NCBI GenBank assembly: GCA_004524445.1
Contig: SDNP01000005.1
Location: 37,522 to 101,521 of the forward strand
From: Candidatus Thorarchaeota archaeon
GTDB taxonomy: Archaea; Asgardarchaeota; Thorarchaeia; Thorarchaeales; Thorarchaeaceae
Length of the DNA stretch: 64,000 nucleotides
Reading direction: 5' to 3'
The position numbers were made by a program, and so were the translations under genes. Positions 9,056-18,468 of this stretch are shown in pieces. The notes beneath the pieces are model-generated. The model was not told the origin of the DNA and made no database searches. It saw only the letters and a program-made list of their open reading frames with translations. The stretch's first letter is position 1. Each line of letters opens with the position of its first letter.

Positions 9056-10021
9056 ATGGATTTGATTCACGAAGGGAAAGTCAAGCGGTTATATCAGGAC
9101 CCTGATTCCGATGAGCATGTGATTATTGAATTCACAGATCTTGTGACTGCTGGAGATGGGGAAAAAAAAGAAGAAATCAAAGGAAAGGGACAGCTTGCTT
9201 GTGATACGAATTCACTATTGCTGAAGTATTTACAGGACAAAGGTATTCCAACTCACTTGACAAAGGAGCTTGATGGCCCCAGATTTCGAGCGCGTAAGCT
9301 GGATGTTTTCAAGCTTGAGATTGTTTGCAGAAACAGACCTACGGGCTCCTTCTGCAAGAGATATGGAGAACCGCAATTTGATGCATTTAGTCATCCCTTA
9401 GTTGAGTTCTTTCTAAAAGACGATAGTCTTGGCGATCCGTTCATCTCTAAGGAAGCAGTTACAAGACTCGGTATTGCTAAACCGGAGGAAATGGGAATCA
9501 TCAAATCATTGACGTTGTCCGTGAATTACTATCTTACAGAACTTCTTGCACAAGTAGACCTGGTATTAATTGATTTCAAGCTAGAATTTGGCAGAACTGA
9601 GAAGGGCCAAATCTTGTTAGCAGATGAGATTTCTGGAGATACAATGAGAGTATGGGGGCAAGAAGGCGATTCATTGGACAAGGACGTCTTTAGACAGGAT
9701 AAAGGCAACATCATCGAGGCCTATAGCAAACTCCTCAGGTTTTTAAAAGAAACAAATCCAGACCAAGTGAATACTCGCCCTGAACAGCTGAGTGTTTTTG
9801 TTCTACCGAAGGAAGGCATAAAGAATCCTCCAGGAGAAGTTACAAAAAAGGCAATGAAACGTTTGGGATTCGGTCAGGTCAATGATGTTCGAGTTGGAAA
9901 AATCTTTCAGATTGAAATCGACTGTCCCGTAACATCTGAAATAGTGAAGGAATTAGATATGATGGGACTGAAGCTGCTATCCAATCCAATTGCTGAGAAA
10001 AGAGAAGTGAGGTTTGGTTAG
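9056..10021 (+). CDS. purC: SAICAR synthetase fused to PurS (PurC-PurS)
   Basis: Residues about 1-237 are PurC, which joins aspartate to CAIR: GKVKRLYQ, CRNRPTGSFCKRYG, VLIDFKLEFGR and ADEISGDTMRVW are in order. From about residue 242 the chain continues as an 80-residue PurS module (LSVFVLPKEGIKNPPGE, then DVRVGKIFQIEID). PurS is the small structural subunit that lets PurQ and PurL form the FGAM synthase complex. No separate purS lies in the operon, and purQ and purL follow directly, so the fused PurS module is presumably the working one. The ATG at 9056 is chosen because AAGGAGAT ends 10 nt before it, while an ATG at 9044 overlaps that site. Length 321. Confidence 0.93.
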   Translation: MDLIHEGKVKRLYQDPDSDEHVIIEFTDLVTAGDGEKKEEIKGKGQLACDTNSLLLKYLQDKGIPTHLTKELDGPRFRARKLDVFKLEIVCRNRPTGSFCKRYGEPQFDAFSHPLVEFFLKDDSLGDPFISKEAVTRLGIAKPEEMGIIKSLTLSVNYYLTELLAQVDLVLIDFKLEFGRTEKGQILLADEISGDTMRVWGQEGDSLDKDVFRQDKGNIIEAYSKLLRFLKETNPDQVNTRPEQLSVFVLPKEGIKNPPGEVTKKAMKRLGFGQVNDVRVGKIFQIEIDCPVTSEIVKELDMMGLKLLSNPIAEKREVRFG

Positions 10022-10720
10022 GTGCCCATTGCTGTACTCAGATTCCCGGGAACAAATAACGAACAGGACGTTATCAGATCACTAAAGGCAATTCCAAATT
10101 CGGACCCCATATTGGTGCCTAGTCGAGAAGGACCTGAGGGTCTCACGAATGTTGATGGTGTTATTATTCCGGGTGGTTTCAGCTATGGCGATTATCTTAG
10201 GGCCGGAGCCATAGCCTCAATCGAGAACATAATGGAGGGAGTAAGGAATGTCGTAGAATCTGACCGTCCAGTTCTAGGGATATGTAATGGATTTCAAATA
10301 CTAGCGGAAGCAGGACTGCTTCCTGGTGTGTTGCTCCCTAATAGCAGCTCTCACTTCATATGTAAGTGGGTGTATCTACAAGTCGCAGATCGAACTAACA
10401 TGTATACGGAGGGGCTTGAAAATGCAGTGCTTCGCATACCGATAGCACATTCAGATGGAAATTACTTCTGTAACGATGATGTATTTGGTGGACTGGTAAC
10501 TGATGGCAGAATACCATTCAGATATTGCGACAAAGACGGAAATCCAGATCAGGCTTCGAATCCAAACGGATCAGTAGGAAATATTGCTGGAGTAATAAAT
10601 GAAAGGGGGAATGTTCTAGGCCTAATGCCTCATCCAGAGAGAGCATCCAGGGAGATTCTCGGGTCTATTGATGGGAGAGCGATATTGGAGAATTTTGTAA
10701 GAGGATGTATGAAGAAATAG
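10022..10720 (+). CDS. purQ: FGAM synthase, glutaminase subunit
   Basis: PurQ releases ammonia from glutamine for PurL. This 232-residue class I amidotransferase has GGFSYGDYLRAGAIA, the nucleophile Cys in GICNGFQIL near residue 86, and the His-Glu pair in MPHPERAS near the C terminus. It starts with GTG directly after the purC-purS stop codon, with GAGGT 8 nt upstream inside that gene. The purL gene follows without a gap, giving a PurS-PurQ-PurL gene order. Confidence 0.94.
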   Translation: MPIAVLRFPGTNNEQDVIRSLKAIPNSDPILVPSREGPEGLTNVDGVIIPGGFSYGDYLRAGAIASIENIMEGVRNVVESDRPVLGICNGFQILAEAGLLPGVLLPNSSSHFICKWVYLQVADRTNMYTEGLENAVLRIPIAHSDGNYFCNDDVFGGLVTDGRIPFRYCDKDGNPDQASNPNGSVGNIAGVINERGNVLGLMPHPERASREILGSIDGRAILENFVRGCMKK

Positions 10721-10729
10721 GTGAACCAT

Positions 10730-12898
10730 ATGCTTTCACACGAAGAATTTGAACATGCAAAGGCAGCTCTTGGAAGAGAACCCACGAAAACAGAGCTCGC
10801 CATGCTTGATGTTCTCTGGTCTGAACATTGTTCATACAAAAGCAGCCAGAAATGGTTCCATCTATTCAAGACGGATGGTGAGAATGTCTATCTTGGAACT
10901 GGAGAAGGAGCTGGCCTCGTAGACCTAGGTGATGGTTTCCTGCTCGGAGTTGCAATGGAATCACATAATCACCCCAGTCAAATAGACCCATTTAATGGAG
11001 CTGCAACAGGAGTGGGAGGCATCATAAGAGATGTTATTTCACAGGGATGCAAAGCCATCGGTCTCATGAATTGCCTTCGTTTTGGGACATTGGAAAAGCC
11101 CCGAAATGCGTATCTCTTAGAGCACGTAGTCAGGGGAATTTCGGTATATGGGAATAGTGTAGGGATTCCTACAATCGGGGGAGAAGTACAATTCGATGAT
11201 TCTTATGACGGCAATTGTCTGGTAAATGTGGTATGTGTGGGAACAGCCAAAGCCGACCGAGTAGTTAGAAGCTCCGCAAAAACACCCGGACATAATCTTG
11301 TGCTTTTTGGCTCGACAACCGGAAGAGATGGAATTGCCGGTGTGAGCTTCGCCTCTATTGCTTTCTCTGATAACGAGGAGGAAAATAGAGCAGCAGTTCA
11401 AATTGGAGACCCATTAGCAAAGAAAGTGGTTATTGATACACTGGAGGAACTCGTATCTGAGAGATTACTAGATGGCCTTCAGGATTTCGGTGGAGGAGGG
11501 CTAACTTCAGCGGCAGGTGAGATGGCATCAAGAGGTGGAACTGGAGTCAAGATTGACATTGATAGAATTCCATTGAGAGAAGCAGGGATGGAATCTCATG
11601 AGATAGTGATTTCTGAATCGCAAGAAAGAATGCTTGCCGTGGTAGCTCCTGACAATTTGGAGAGAGTCCTAGAAATTCTCGAAAAGAATGAAACGACTCA
11701 TGCAGTAATTGGACAGGTTACAGATGACGGAATCTTCACAGTTCTTGAGGATGGCGAAGAAAGAGCAGCGTTACCCATCGAGCTCCTTGTGAAAGGATTT
11801 CCGGAACCGGATAGGTCCGTTGCAAATTTACCAACGAGAACAAGAGGCATGGCATGGCTGAAAGAACCAGACGATTACAAGGAATTTCTTCTTGAGTTCT
11901 TGGAAGACTTAAATATCTGCGACAGGTCGTGGATTTTTGAGCAGTATGACCAACATGTACAGACCAATACTGTAGTGGATATTGGTGAAAATGCTGGTGT
12001 CCTTGAGTTGCCATTAGGGAAATTAGTGGCCTTTTCCACTGACTGTAATTCGTTTTGGTCACTTCTAGATCCCCATAGTGGAGCCGCAAACTCTGCTTGT
12101 GAAACCATGAGAAATCTAGTTTGCATGGGCGCTCGTCCAATTCTAATTGCAGATTGTCTCAACTTTGGGAATCCAGAACGTCCAGAATCATATGCACAGT
12201 TCGTTGAGGCTGTCAAGGGCCTCGGGCAATTTTCACATGACTTCGATATCCCCGTTGTTGCTGGAAATGTTTCACTCTATAACGAAAGCGAGGAAAAGGG
12301 CGAAATTCATCGGATAAATCCCACCCCCCAGATTATGATGGCAGGAGTGTTCGATAATGGAATTCGTCCAATAGTCAGCAATTTGGCTATGCCATGGGCA
12401 TCACTCTATCTCATTGGCGAAACACATGGGGAACTGAACGGAAGTGCATTTCAGCATCATGTTATTGGCGAAGTCAAAGGTCTTCCTCCCAGATATCGTC
12501 CAAAGCAGGAAAAAGTGGCAATGGAAGCAGTACTCGATGCACATAGTAATTCGGTCATAAGATCATGCAATAATGTAGGGAGAGGGGGAATAGCGATTTC
12601 ATTGATGAAAATGCTATCTCGTAGCGAATATGGCTTCAAAGTGGACCTGGAGGGTACGGATGATGGACAGAAGGGTTTGTCAGAAATCCTATTCTCTGAA
12701 ACGCCTGGGCGATACATAGCAGAGGTTACTGAGAGTAATCAGGAGCAGTTCCTGGCAATAATGGATAAACACGAGGTTAGCTACTCCGAATTGGGTCTGA
12801 CTACTCCAAATCCAATTGCCGATTTTGGTGTCTTTAAGGTGCCTGTAGTTGAAGCTAGGCAAAGATATCGGAGAGGAATCAGAAAATACATGTCATAG
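10730..12898 (+). CDS. purL: FGAM synthase, synthetase subunit (small type)
   Basis: PurL converts FGAR to FGAM with ATP and ammonia from PurQ. The 722-residue length is that of the small PurL that works with separate PurS and PurQ. Motifs include WSEHCSYKSS near residue 30, the ATP-site region AMESHNHPSQIDPF near 80, GGGLTSA, and VAGNVSLYNES in the second half. The frame also has a GTG at 10721, but AGGTGA at 10719-10724 is well spaced for the ATG at 10730. The stop codon TAG is immediately followed by the purE-purM start. Confidence 0.96.
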   Translation: MLSHEEFEHAKAALGREPTKTELAMLDVLWSEHCSYKSSQKWFHLFKTDGENVYLGTGEGAGLVDLGDGFLLGVAMESHNHPSQIDPFNGAATGVGGIIRDVISQGCKAIGLMNCLRFGTLEKPRNAYLLEHVVRGISVYGNSVGIPTIGGEVQFDDSYDGNCLVNVVCVGTAKADRVVRSSAKTPGHNLVLFGSTTGRDGIAGVSFASIAFSDNEEENRAAVQIGDPLAKKVVIDTLEELVSERLLDGLQDFGGGGLTSAAGEMASRGGTGVKIDIDRIPLREAGMESHEIVISESQERMLAVVAPDNLERVLEILEKNETTHAVIGQVTDDGIFTVLEDGEERAALPIELLVKGFPEPDRSVANLPTRTRGMAWLKEPDDYKEFLLEFLEDLNICDRSWIFEQYDQHVQTNTVVDIGENAGVLELPLGKLVAFSTDCNSFWSLLDPHSGAANSACETMRNLVCMGARPILIADCLNFGNPERPESYAQFVEAVKGLGQFSHDFDIPVVAGNVSLYNESEEKGEIHRINPTPQIMMAGVFDNGIRPIVSNLAMPWASLYLIGETHGELNGSAFQHHVIGEVKGLPPRYRPKQEKVAMEAVLDAHSNSVIRSCNNVGRGGIAISLMKMLSRSEYGFKVDLEGTDDGQKGLSEILFSETPGRYIAEVTESNQEQFLAIMDKHEVSYSELGLTTPNPIADFGVFKVPVVEARQRYRRGIRKYMS

Positions 12899-12899
12899 G

Positions 12900-14342
12900 A
12901 TGAGAAGGATGCTGGATGTACTCATTGTTTCGGGAAGCAAGAGCGATAACGAGATTGTCAAGAAAGTAACTGATACTCTCACAGACCTGGGCATTAAATA
13001 TGTTGCAGAAGTTGCCTCAGCTCATCGAGAACCTGAAAAAGTAAGGAAAATTGTGAAAAGCACAGGTGCTAGTGTTATCATTGCAATAGCGGGCTTGTCG
13101 GCAGCCTTGCCCGGCTTCATAGCCTCTCTTACACCTGCGCCTGTTATAGGAGTACCTGTATCAGCTGCACTTGGGGGTCTGGATTCCCTATTATCAATAG
13201 CTCAAATGCCAAAGGGGGTTCCTGTAGCTACCGTTGGCATAGATAATGGACAAAACGCAGCACATCTTGCAGCTCGAATTCTGAGAGCAGGAGGCGAATA
13301 CACGCGTATCCCCCGCACCTATGCAGAGGCAGGAGTGGATGAGAAGGCGATTGAAGAGAGCCTCAAAATTATGGGGGATTATGTTAGAGAATCGTTTCAA
13401 GGCAGTCTTGTCGGTCATGATTATGGACACTTCGCAAATACTGTCCAAATCAATGATGATATTTGTCTAGGTATGTCTACTGACGGCGTAGGGAGCAAAG
13501 TATTGATTGCTCAGCTAGCAGAGAAGTTTGATACAATTGGAATCGATTGCGTGGCCATGAATGTTAATGACTTGATTTGCATAGGGCTTGATCCGATTGC
13601 ATTCGTGGATTACCTTGCACTCCATAGCACCTTGCCGGCACCGATTATGGAACAAATTGGTGAAGGCCTCTTAAAGGGCTGTCAGCAATGCGGAATACCA
13701 ATTCTTGGTGGCGAAACCGCACTATTGCCTGATATAATAAGAGCCGCTCAAGGAGTCGGTATGGATTTGGCAGGCACAGCAGTGGGAATATCACATCCGC
13801 ATGAACTGATTGATGGTTCAGCAATAATGGTAGGAGATGCGATTCTTGGGATTCAATCCAGTGGATTGCATTCAAACGGTTTTACGCTGGCAAGAAAGGT
13901 AATACTCACTGAGTATCGAATGAATCAGCTTCTCCCTTGGGGAGAACGGGTTGATAATGAACTACTTAGACCAACGAAGATATACGTGAATCATATTCGA
14001 TCATTGAAGGAAAATGGGATAGACCTACGCGGAATAGCTCATATAACTGGAAATGCGTTCAAGAAACTGCTTAGACTGGGTAAGCACCGCTTCAGAATTC
14101 AGAGGCTACCTGATATCCCCCCCATTTTTTCTCTCATCCAGAGGATTGGTGACATTAGTAACAGTGAGATGTTTTCAACCTTCAATATGGGTATAGGAAT
14201 GGTAGTTGTGGTTCCAGATGATGAGAAGGACAACGCTCTTGAAATACTGAGAAAGCATGATGAAACTACCGCAATCGGAGTCGTTGAAGAATCAGTACAG
14301 GGTGTCGTAGATATAGAGCCATTTGGGGTGACTCTAGAATGA
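12900..14342 (+). CDS. purE: PurE-PurM fusion: N5-CAIR mutase/AIR carboxylase plus AIR synthetase
   Basis: Residues about 4-135 are PurE (VSGSKSD, SAHREPE, GLSAALPGF, LDSLLSIAQMP, DNGQNAAHLAARIL). From about residue 142 the chain reads TYAEAGVDEKAI, which is the usual N terminus of PurM, and continues with STDGVGSKVLIA, GGETALLPD, SSGLHSNGF and AHITGNAFKKLL. PurM makes AIR and PurE carboxylates it, so the fusion joins consecutive steps. No PurK is in the operon, which fits direct AIR carboxylation or a distant purK. The start may be the ATG at 12900 or the one at 12909. Both follow the purL stop directly. The end overlaps purD by 4 nt. Confidence 0.93.
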   Translation: MRRMLDVLIVSGSKSDNEIVKKVTDTLTDLGIKYVAEVASAHREPEKVRKIVKSTGASVIIAIAGLSAALPGFIASLTPAPVIGVPVSAALGGLDSLLSIAQMPKGVPVATVGIDNGQNAAHLAARILRAGGEYTRIPRTYAEAGVDEKAIEESLKIMGDYVRESFQGSLVGHDYGHFANTVQINDDICLGMSTDGVGSKVLIAQLAEKFDTIGIDCVAMNVNDLICIGLDPIAFVDYLALHSTLPAPIMEQIGEGLLKGCQQCGIPILGGETALLPDIIRAAQGVGMDLAGTAVGISHPHELIDGSAIMVGDAILGIQSSGLHSNGFTLARKVILTEYRMNQLLPWGERVDNELLRPTKIYVNHIRSLKENGIDLRGIAHITGNAFKKLLRLGKHRFRIQRLPDIPPIFSLIQRIGDISNSEMFSTFNMGIGMVVVVPDDEKDNALEILRKHDETTAIGVVEESVQGVVDIEPFGVTLE

Positions 14343-15595
14343 CCACAGTGCTCTTGGTTGGAAGTGGCGCACGAGAGCATGCCATTGCATTGGCACTATC
14401 ACGCAGCGGAGTTGATATTCGAGCACATATGCACCGCAACAATCCAGGAATTGCCTCCTTGGCTGCGAAGACAACTATTGGCGATATTACCGATTATAGA
14501 AGCCTGAGCGATATTTCCGGGGTTGATTATGCAATAATAGGTCCTGAGTCTCCAATCGAACGAGGGCTAGCTAATTATTTGGAACGACATGATGTTCCCT
14601 GTGTGGCGCCGCGTCAAGAAGCAGCGCGAATCGAAACCAGCAAGTCATTTGCACGCAGAGTCTTGGATAAAGTAGCATCTGACGCGAATCCTAGATACAA
14701 GATCGTCAACAGCATTGATGAGATGAGAGAATTCGAAAGGGAGCTGAATCTCGAAGACTTAGTTGTAAAGCCAGATGGGTTAACTGGCGGGAAAGGAGTC
14801 AAGATATATAGCGAGCACTTCTCCTCACGCGACCAATTAGAGGATTATGCAATAACACATCTCAAACAAAGAGGCGTTGTCTTATTAGAAGAACGACTAG
14901 AAGGAACAGAGTTTACTGTTCAGTGTTTTGTGGATGGGAATAAGCTTGAACCAATGCCGCTTGTTAGAGATTACAAGAGAGCATATGACTCAGATAGTGG
15001 ATCCAATACGGGTTCCATGGGCGCATACTCTTGTCCAGACCATGGCCTGAATTTTGTTTCTGGAAACGACATGGCAAAAGCATTGGAAATCATGAAATCT
15101 ACAGTCGAAGGCGTAAGAAAACAGACTACCTATAAATACAAAGGAATTCTCTATGGTCAATTTATGAAGACAAATGGCGGGTTAAAGGTGATTGAATTCA
15201 ACGCACGGTTTGGAGACCCAGAGGCAATCAATGTGTTGTCAATCCTAGACTGTTCATTAGATGAAATCTGCCAAGGCATAATTCTAGGCGATGTTCCCGA
15301 ACCCCAGTTCCTGAACAAAGCAACAGTGTGCGTATATGTTGTTCCAGACGGGTACCCAGGTCCCTCGGCAACATCAGATTCGCCCATCACTATAGGTGAT
15401 GAAATTTCAAGCATATTGCATTATGCGTCCGTGTATGAGGAGCAAGGCAAGGTCTTCACAACCAGCAGTCGATCTCTGGCGGTATGCGGTGTTGGGGATA
15501 CAATAAGTGAGGCAAGACAAATGGCATATAATGACATCAGAAAAGTTAGTGGGAATATTCGTTATCGGTCAGATATTGCTCAAGGTGTAGAATAG
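14339..15595 (+). CDS. purD: Phosphoribosylamine-glycine ligase
   Basis: PurD joins glycine to phosphoribosylamine with ATP. The 418-residue ATP-grasp protein starts VLLVGSGAREHAIA, has IIGPESPIERGLA near residue 70, KPDGLTGGKGVKIY near 145, NTGSMGAYSC near 225 and EFNARFGDPEA near 285, the metal- and ATP-binding end. It starts at ATG overlapping the TGA of the purE-purM gene (ATGA), so translation is probably coupled. It is the last purine-ring gene before guaA. Confidence 0.95.
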   Translation: MTTVLLVGSGAREHAIALALSRSGVDIRAHMHRNNPGIASLAAKTTIGDITDYRSLSDISGVDYAIIGPESPIERGLANYLERHDVPCVAPRQEAARIETSKSFARRVLDKVASDANPRYKIVNSIDEMREFERELNLEDLVVKPDGLTGGKGVKIYSEHFSSRDQLEDYAITHLKQRGVVLLEERLEGTEFTVQCFVDGNKLEPMPLVRDYKRAYDSDSGSNTGSMGAYSCPDHGLNFVSGNDMAKALEIMKSTVEGVRKQTTYKYKGILYGQFMKTNGGLKVIEFNARFGDPEAINVLSILDCSLDEICQGIILGDVPEPQFLNKATVCVYVVPDGYPGPSATSDSPITIGDEISSILHYASVYEEQGKVFTTSSRSLAVCGVGDTISEARQMAYNDIRKVSGNIRYRSDIAQGVE

Positions 15596-15672
15596 AAAGG
15601 ACGTCAAAGATCACAGTTGGTAGAATTAGAGGTAATGCTTAGCCAAATTTGCATCAAAGGGGAAAAGATGGA

Positions 15673-17232
15673 ATGAATCAGGAACGTATCCTCATTGTCG
15701 ATTATGGAGGACAGTATACACATCTTATCTCGAGACGCTGCAGAGAATTAGGAGTTTATGCCGAAATCGTACCACAAAATGCGGTTTTCAAGGAGTCTCT
15801 ATTAGGTGGCGTAAGGGGAGTGATACTCTCAGGTGGACCTCGTACAGTGAGCGAGTCGGATCTGAGCGAGCCATTTGACACGAACCAAGAAACTCTCAGA
15901 GAACAGGGTATCGGTGTCTTGGGAATCTGTTTTGGACATCAGCTCCTAGCGAAGAAATTAGGGGCAAATATTGATGAGGGGGAAAATCCCGAGTACGGAC
16001 AAACGGAGATTACTCTCAGCGGAAATCCTTCCATTTTACATGGTCTCGAAAAAGCACAGCATGTCTGGATGAGTCATAGTGACCAGGTGTCAAACCCCCC
16101 AGATACAATGCAAGTTCTTGCGACAAGTAATGAAGGCCATGTCGCTGCTTTTGCTTCATCTGATAGTAGAGTCTTTGGCGTTCAATTTCATCCCGAAGTA
16201 GCACATACCCCGAATGGTATGACAGTGCTTGATGCATTTCTAAGAGATGTTTGTGGCTATCAGCACAAATGGATGCCAGAAGACCAGATACAGGAAATAA
16301 CCAAACAGCTAACTGAAGAAATCGGGAAAGAGAAAGTCATCATGGGTACATCCGGAGGTGTAGATTCCACAGTTGCGGCAGTTTTACTTCAGCACGCAAT
16401 TGGAAACCGGCTATTCTGTGTCTTTGTAGATAACGGTCTTCTGAGATTCGGAGAAAGAGAAGAAGTTGAAAGCGCGTTTCAGTCAATGGGTTTTGAGAAC
16501 TTCATCACAGTCGATGCTGCAGATGAATTTCTGAAGAATCTTGATGGAATAATTGACCCAGAGGAAAAAAGACGAATTATAGCGGACACATTCATAGAGG
16601 TATTTGAGCGAACAGCAGAACAATTGCGGGAAGAATATGGCGATTTCGCCTTCTTGGGTCAAGGTACGATTTATCCAGATAGAGTAGAGAGTGCGGCCAC
16701 TGGCTCAGCTACTGCTGTGATAAAGAGTCATCACAATGTGAAACTTCCAGATTGGATACGTCTTTCCGTTGTAGAACCCCTGAAGCATTTCTATAAGGAT
16801 GAAGTCAGAGCTGTAGGTGAAGAACTTGGGATTCCCAGTGAAATGATATCTCGCCAACCTTTCCCAGGACCATCGTTGGCAATCAGAATTGGAGGTCCAG
16901 TTACTAAGAACCAGCTTACAATCCTAAGGCAGGCTGATAGAATCCTTCAGGAGGAAGTTAGAAGAGATTCCATTTATCCGAGAATATGGCAGTCGTTCTG
17001 CGTTCTAATACCAATACGGTCTGTGGGCGTGATGGGGGATGAAAGAACATATGACCAAGCAGTTGTATTGAGAATTGTAGAAAGCCGAGATGCTATGACC
17101 GCGTCTGTATCCCGACCAAACTGGGATAATCTGCTTAGAATTGCATCGAGGATTGCCAACGAAGTTGAGGGGGTAAATCGAGTTGTATACGATATAACCT
17201 CAAAACCGCCCGGAACAATCGAGTGGTATTAG
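15673..17232 (+). CDS. guaA: GMP synthase, single-chain glutamine-hydrolysing
   Basis: GuaA aminates XMP to GMP. The 519-residue protein holds both halves: a class I glutaminase domain (VDYGGQYTHLI at 9-19, nucleophile Cys86 in GICFGHQLL, His-Glu in QFHPEVAHT) and an ATP-pyrophosphatase domain (PP-loop GTSGGVDSTVA near 219), then the dimerisation domain ending KPPGTIEWY. Many archaea encode these halves as two proteins, so the fused form is notable. The frame extends to a TTG at 15649, but AAAGGGG at 15656-15662 is a ribosome binding site for the ATG at 15673. It lies 77 nt after purD and may have its own expression. Confidence 0.95.
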   Translation: MNQERILIVDYGGQYTHLISRRCRELGVYAEIVPQNAVFKESLLGGVRGVILSGGPRTVSESDLSEPFDTNQETLREQGIGVLGICFGHQLLAKKLGANIDEGENPEYGQTEITLSGNPSILHGLEKAQHVWMSHSDQVSNPPDTMQVLATSNEGHVAAFASSDSRVFGVQFHPEVAHTPNGMTVLDAFLRDVCGYQHKWMPEDQIQEITKQLTEEIGKEKVIMGTSGGVDSTVAAVLLQHAIGNRLFCVFVDNGLLRFGEREEVESAFQSMGFENFITVDAADEFLKNLDGIIDPEEKRRIIADTFIEVFERTAEQLREEYGDFAFLGQGTIYPDRVESAATGSATAVIKSHHNVKLPDWIRLSVVEPLKHFYKDEVRAVGEELGIPSEMISRQPFPGPSLAIRIGGPVTKNQLTILRQADRILQEEVRRDSIYPRIWQSFCVLIPIRSVGVMGDERTYDQAVVLRIVESRDAMTASVSRPNWDNLLRIASRIANEVEGVNRVVYDITSKPPGTIEWY

Positions 17233-17319
17233 CTTGCTTAGCGTGCACTAATATGCGCATGCACATTTCTGCCTTTCCATAGAATACAAATAGACATCTA
17301 CAAAAAGAAACTCACCACC

Positions 17320-18468
17320 ATGAGTGCAAGATTGGCCTATCCCTATAGTGATGCCTTACTTCAGTATGAGTTCAAGAAATCCCATCCTCTCAAACCCGAA
17401 CGACTCGCATTCACATATGAATTATCTAAGATACTTGGTCTAGTTGACCACGTAGATGTGATTGAACCATCAATAGCAACCAGAGAAGAACTTGAACTCT
17501 TTCATAGTCCAGACTATATAGACGCTGTACTGGCATGTGAGCAGAATATGTGTACTGACATCCGACATGGATTGGGAACCTCGGATAATCCTATTTTTCC
17601 GAAAATCTATGAGGCATCAGCAAGGTATGTAGGGGCAACTATTGATGGGATGAAAAGAATTCTTGAAGGAGCGTCAAACGCATTTGTCATTTCGGGGGGC
17701 CTCCATCATGCACAAAGAACAGAAGCATCAGGATTCTGTGTGTTTAATGATGTCGCAATTGCAATCAAGATGCTCCAGAAGAAACGGAAGAGCAAAGTCC
17801 TCTATGTCGATATTGATGCTCATCATGGAGATGGCGTGCAGAACGCATTCTATAGGTCAAAGGAAGTTCTCACAATTTCCATGCACCAATCCGGAAAAAC
17901 GCTCTTCCCGGGTACAGGTCATGTGTTCGAAAAAGGGGGTGGAGAGGGGATTGGCTACTCTGTAAATGTCCCAGTTATTCCAGGGGCATCCAGCGCTGAA
18001 ATGATTGATGTCCTGAACGAAATCATTGTTCCGCTGTTTGAGTCTTTCTCGCCTGACCTATTAGTAACGCAACTAGGTGTAGATGGTCATTTTCTGGATC
18101 CATTAGCCCATCTTTCATATTCTAGCCATGGGTACGAGAGAGTGATATCGAAGCTAAGGAACATGGCAGCTGATATCTGTAGTCTAGGATGGTTGGCAGT
18201 TGGCGGAGGGGGTTATGACCCAGTAAATGTTGCACGTCTATGGTCGTTGTTTCTAGCTGTAATGCTTGATGAAGATATCCCACAAAGATTGCCTGAGGAA
18301 TTCAAGACGCTCTGCAATGATGCTGGGTATACAAGATTCCCTGAAGGAATGCGTGATGAATCAGAAGTTGTTCAGCAGTATTTTTCACGTGATGATGTGG
18401 CACTAGATTTAGAGCGTTCAATCAGAAGGGTGAAGGAACTGATATTCCCCTATCATGGCTTGGCCTAG
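17320..18468 (+). CDS. Histone deacetylase-family (class I HDAC/AcuC fold) deacetylase
   Basis: A 382-residue arginase-fold deacetylase. The tandem His pair is His129-His130 in SGGLHHA. Zinc ligands are Asp166 and His168 in DIDAHHGDG and Asp255 in QLGVDGH. Tyr299 in GGGGYD is the transition-state tyrosine. All key residues are present, so it should be active. Substrates in this family include acetyl-lysine on proteins, acetylated polyamines and AcuC targets. The sequence does not decide among them, and no acetyltransferase is adjacent. It follows guaA by 87 nt and its last codons overlap the convergent gene at 18465 by 4 nt. Confidence 0.9.
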   Translation: MSARLAYPYSDALLQYEFKKSHPLKPERLAFTYELSKILGLVDHVDVIEPSIATREELELFHSPDYIDAVLACEQNMCTDIRHGLGTSDNPIFPKIYEASARYVGATIDGMKRILEGASNAFVISGGLHHAQRTEASGFCVFNDVAIAIKMLQKKRKSKVLYVDIDAHHGDGVQNAFYRSKEVLTISMHQSGKTLFPGTGHVFEKGGGEGIGYSVNVPVIPGASSAEMIDVLNEIIVPLFESFSPDLLVTQLGVDGHFLDPLAHLSYSSHGYERVISKLRNMAADICSLGWLAVGGGGYDPVNVARLWSLFLAVMLDEDIPQRLPEEFKTLCNDAGYTRFPEGMRDESEVVQQYFSRDDVALDLERSIRRVKELIFPYHGLA

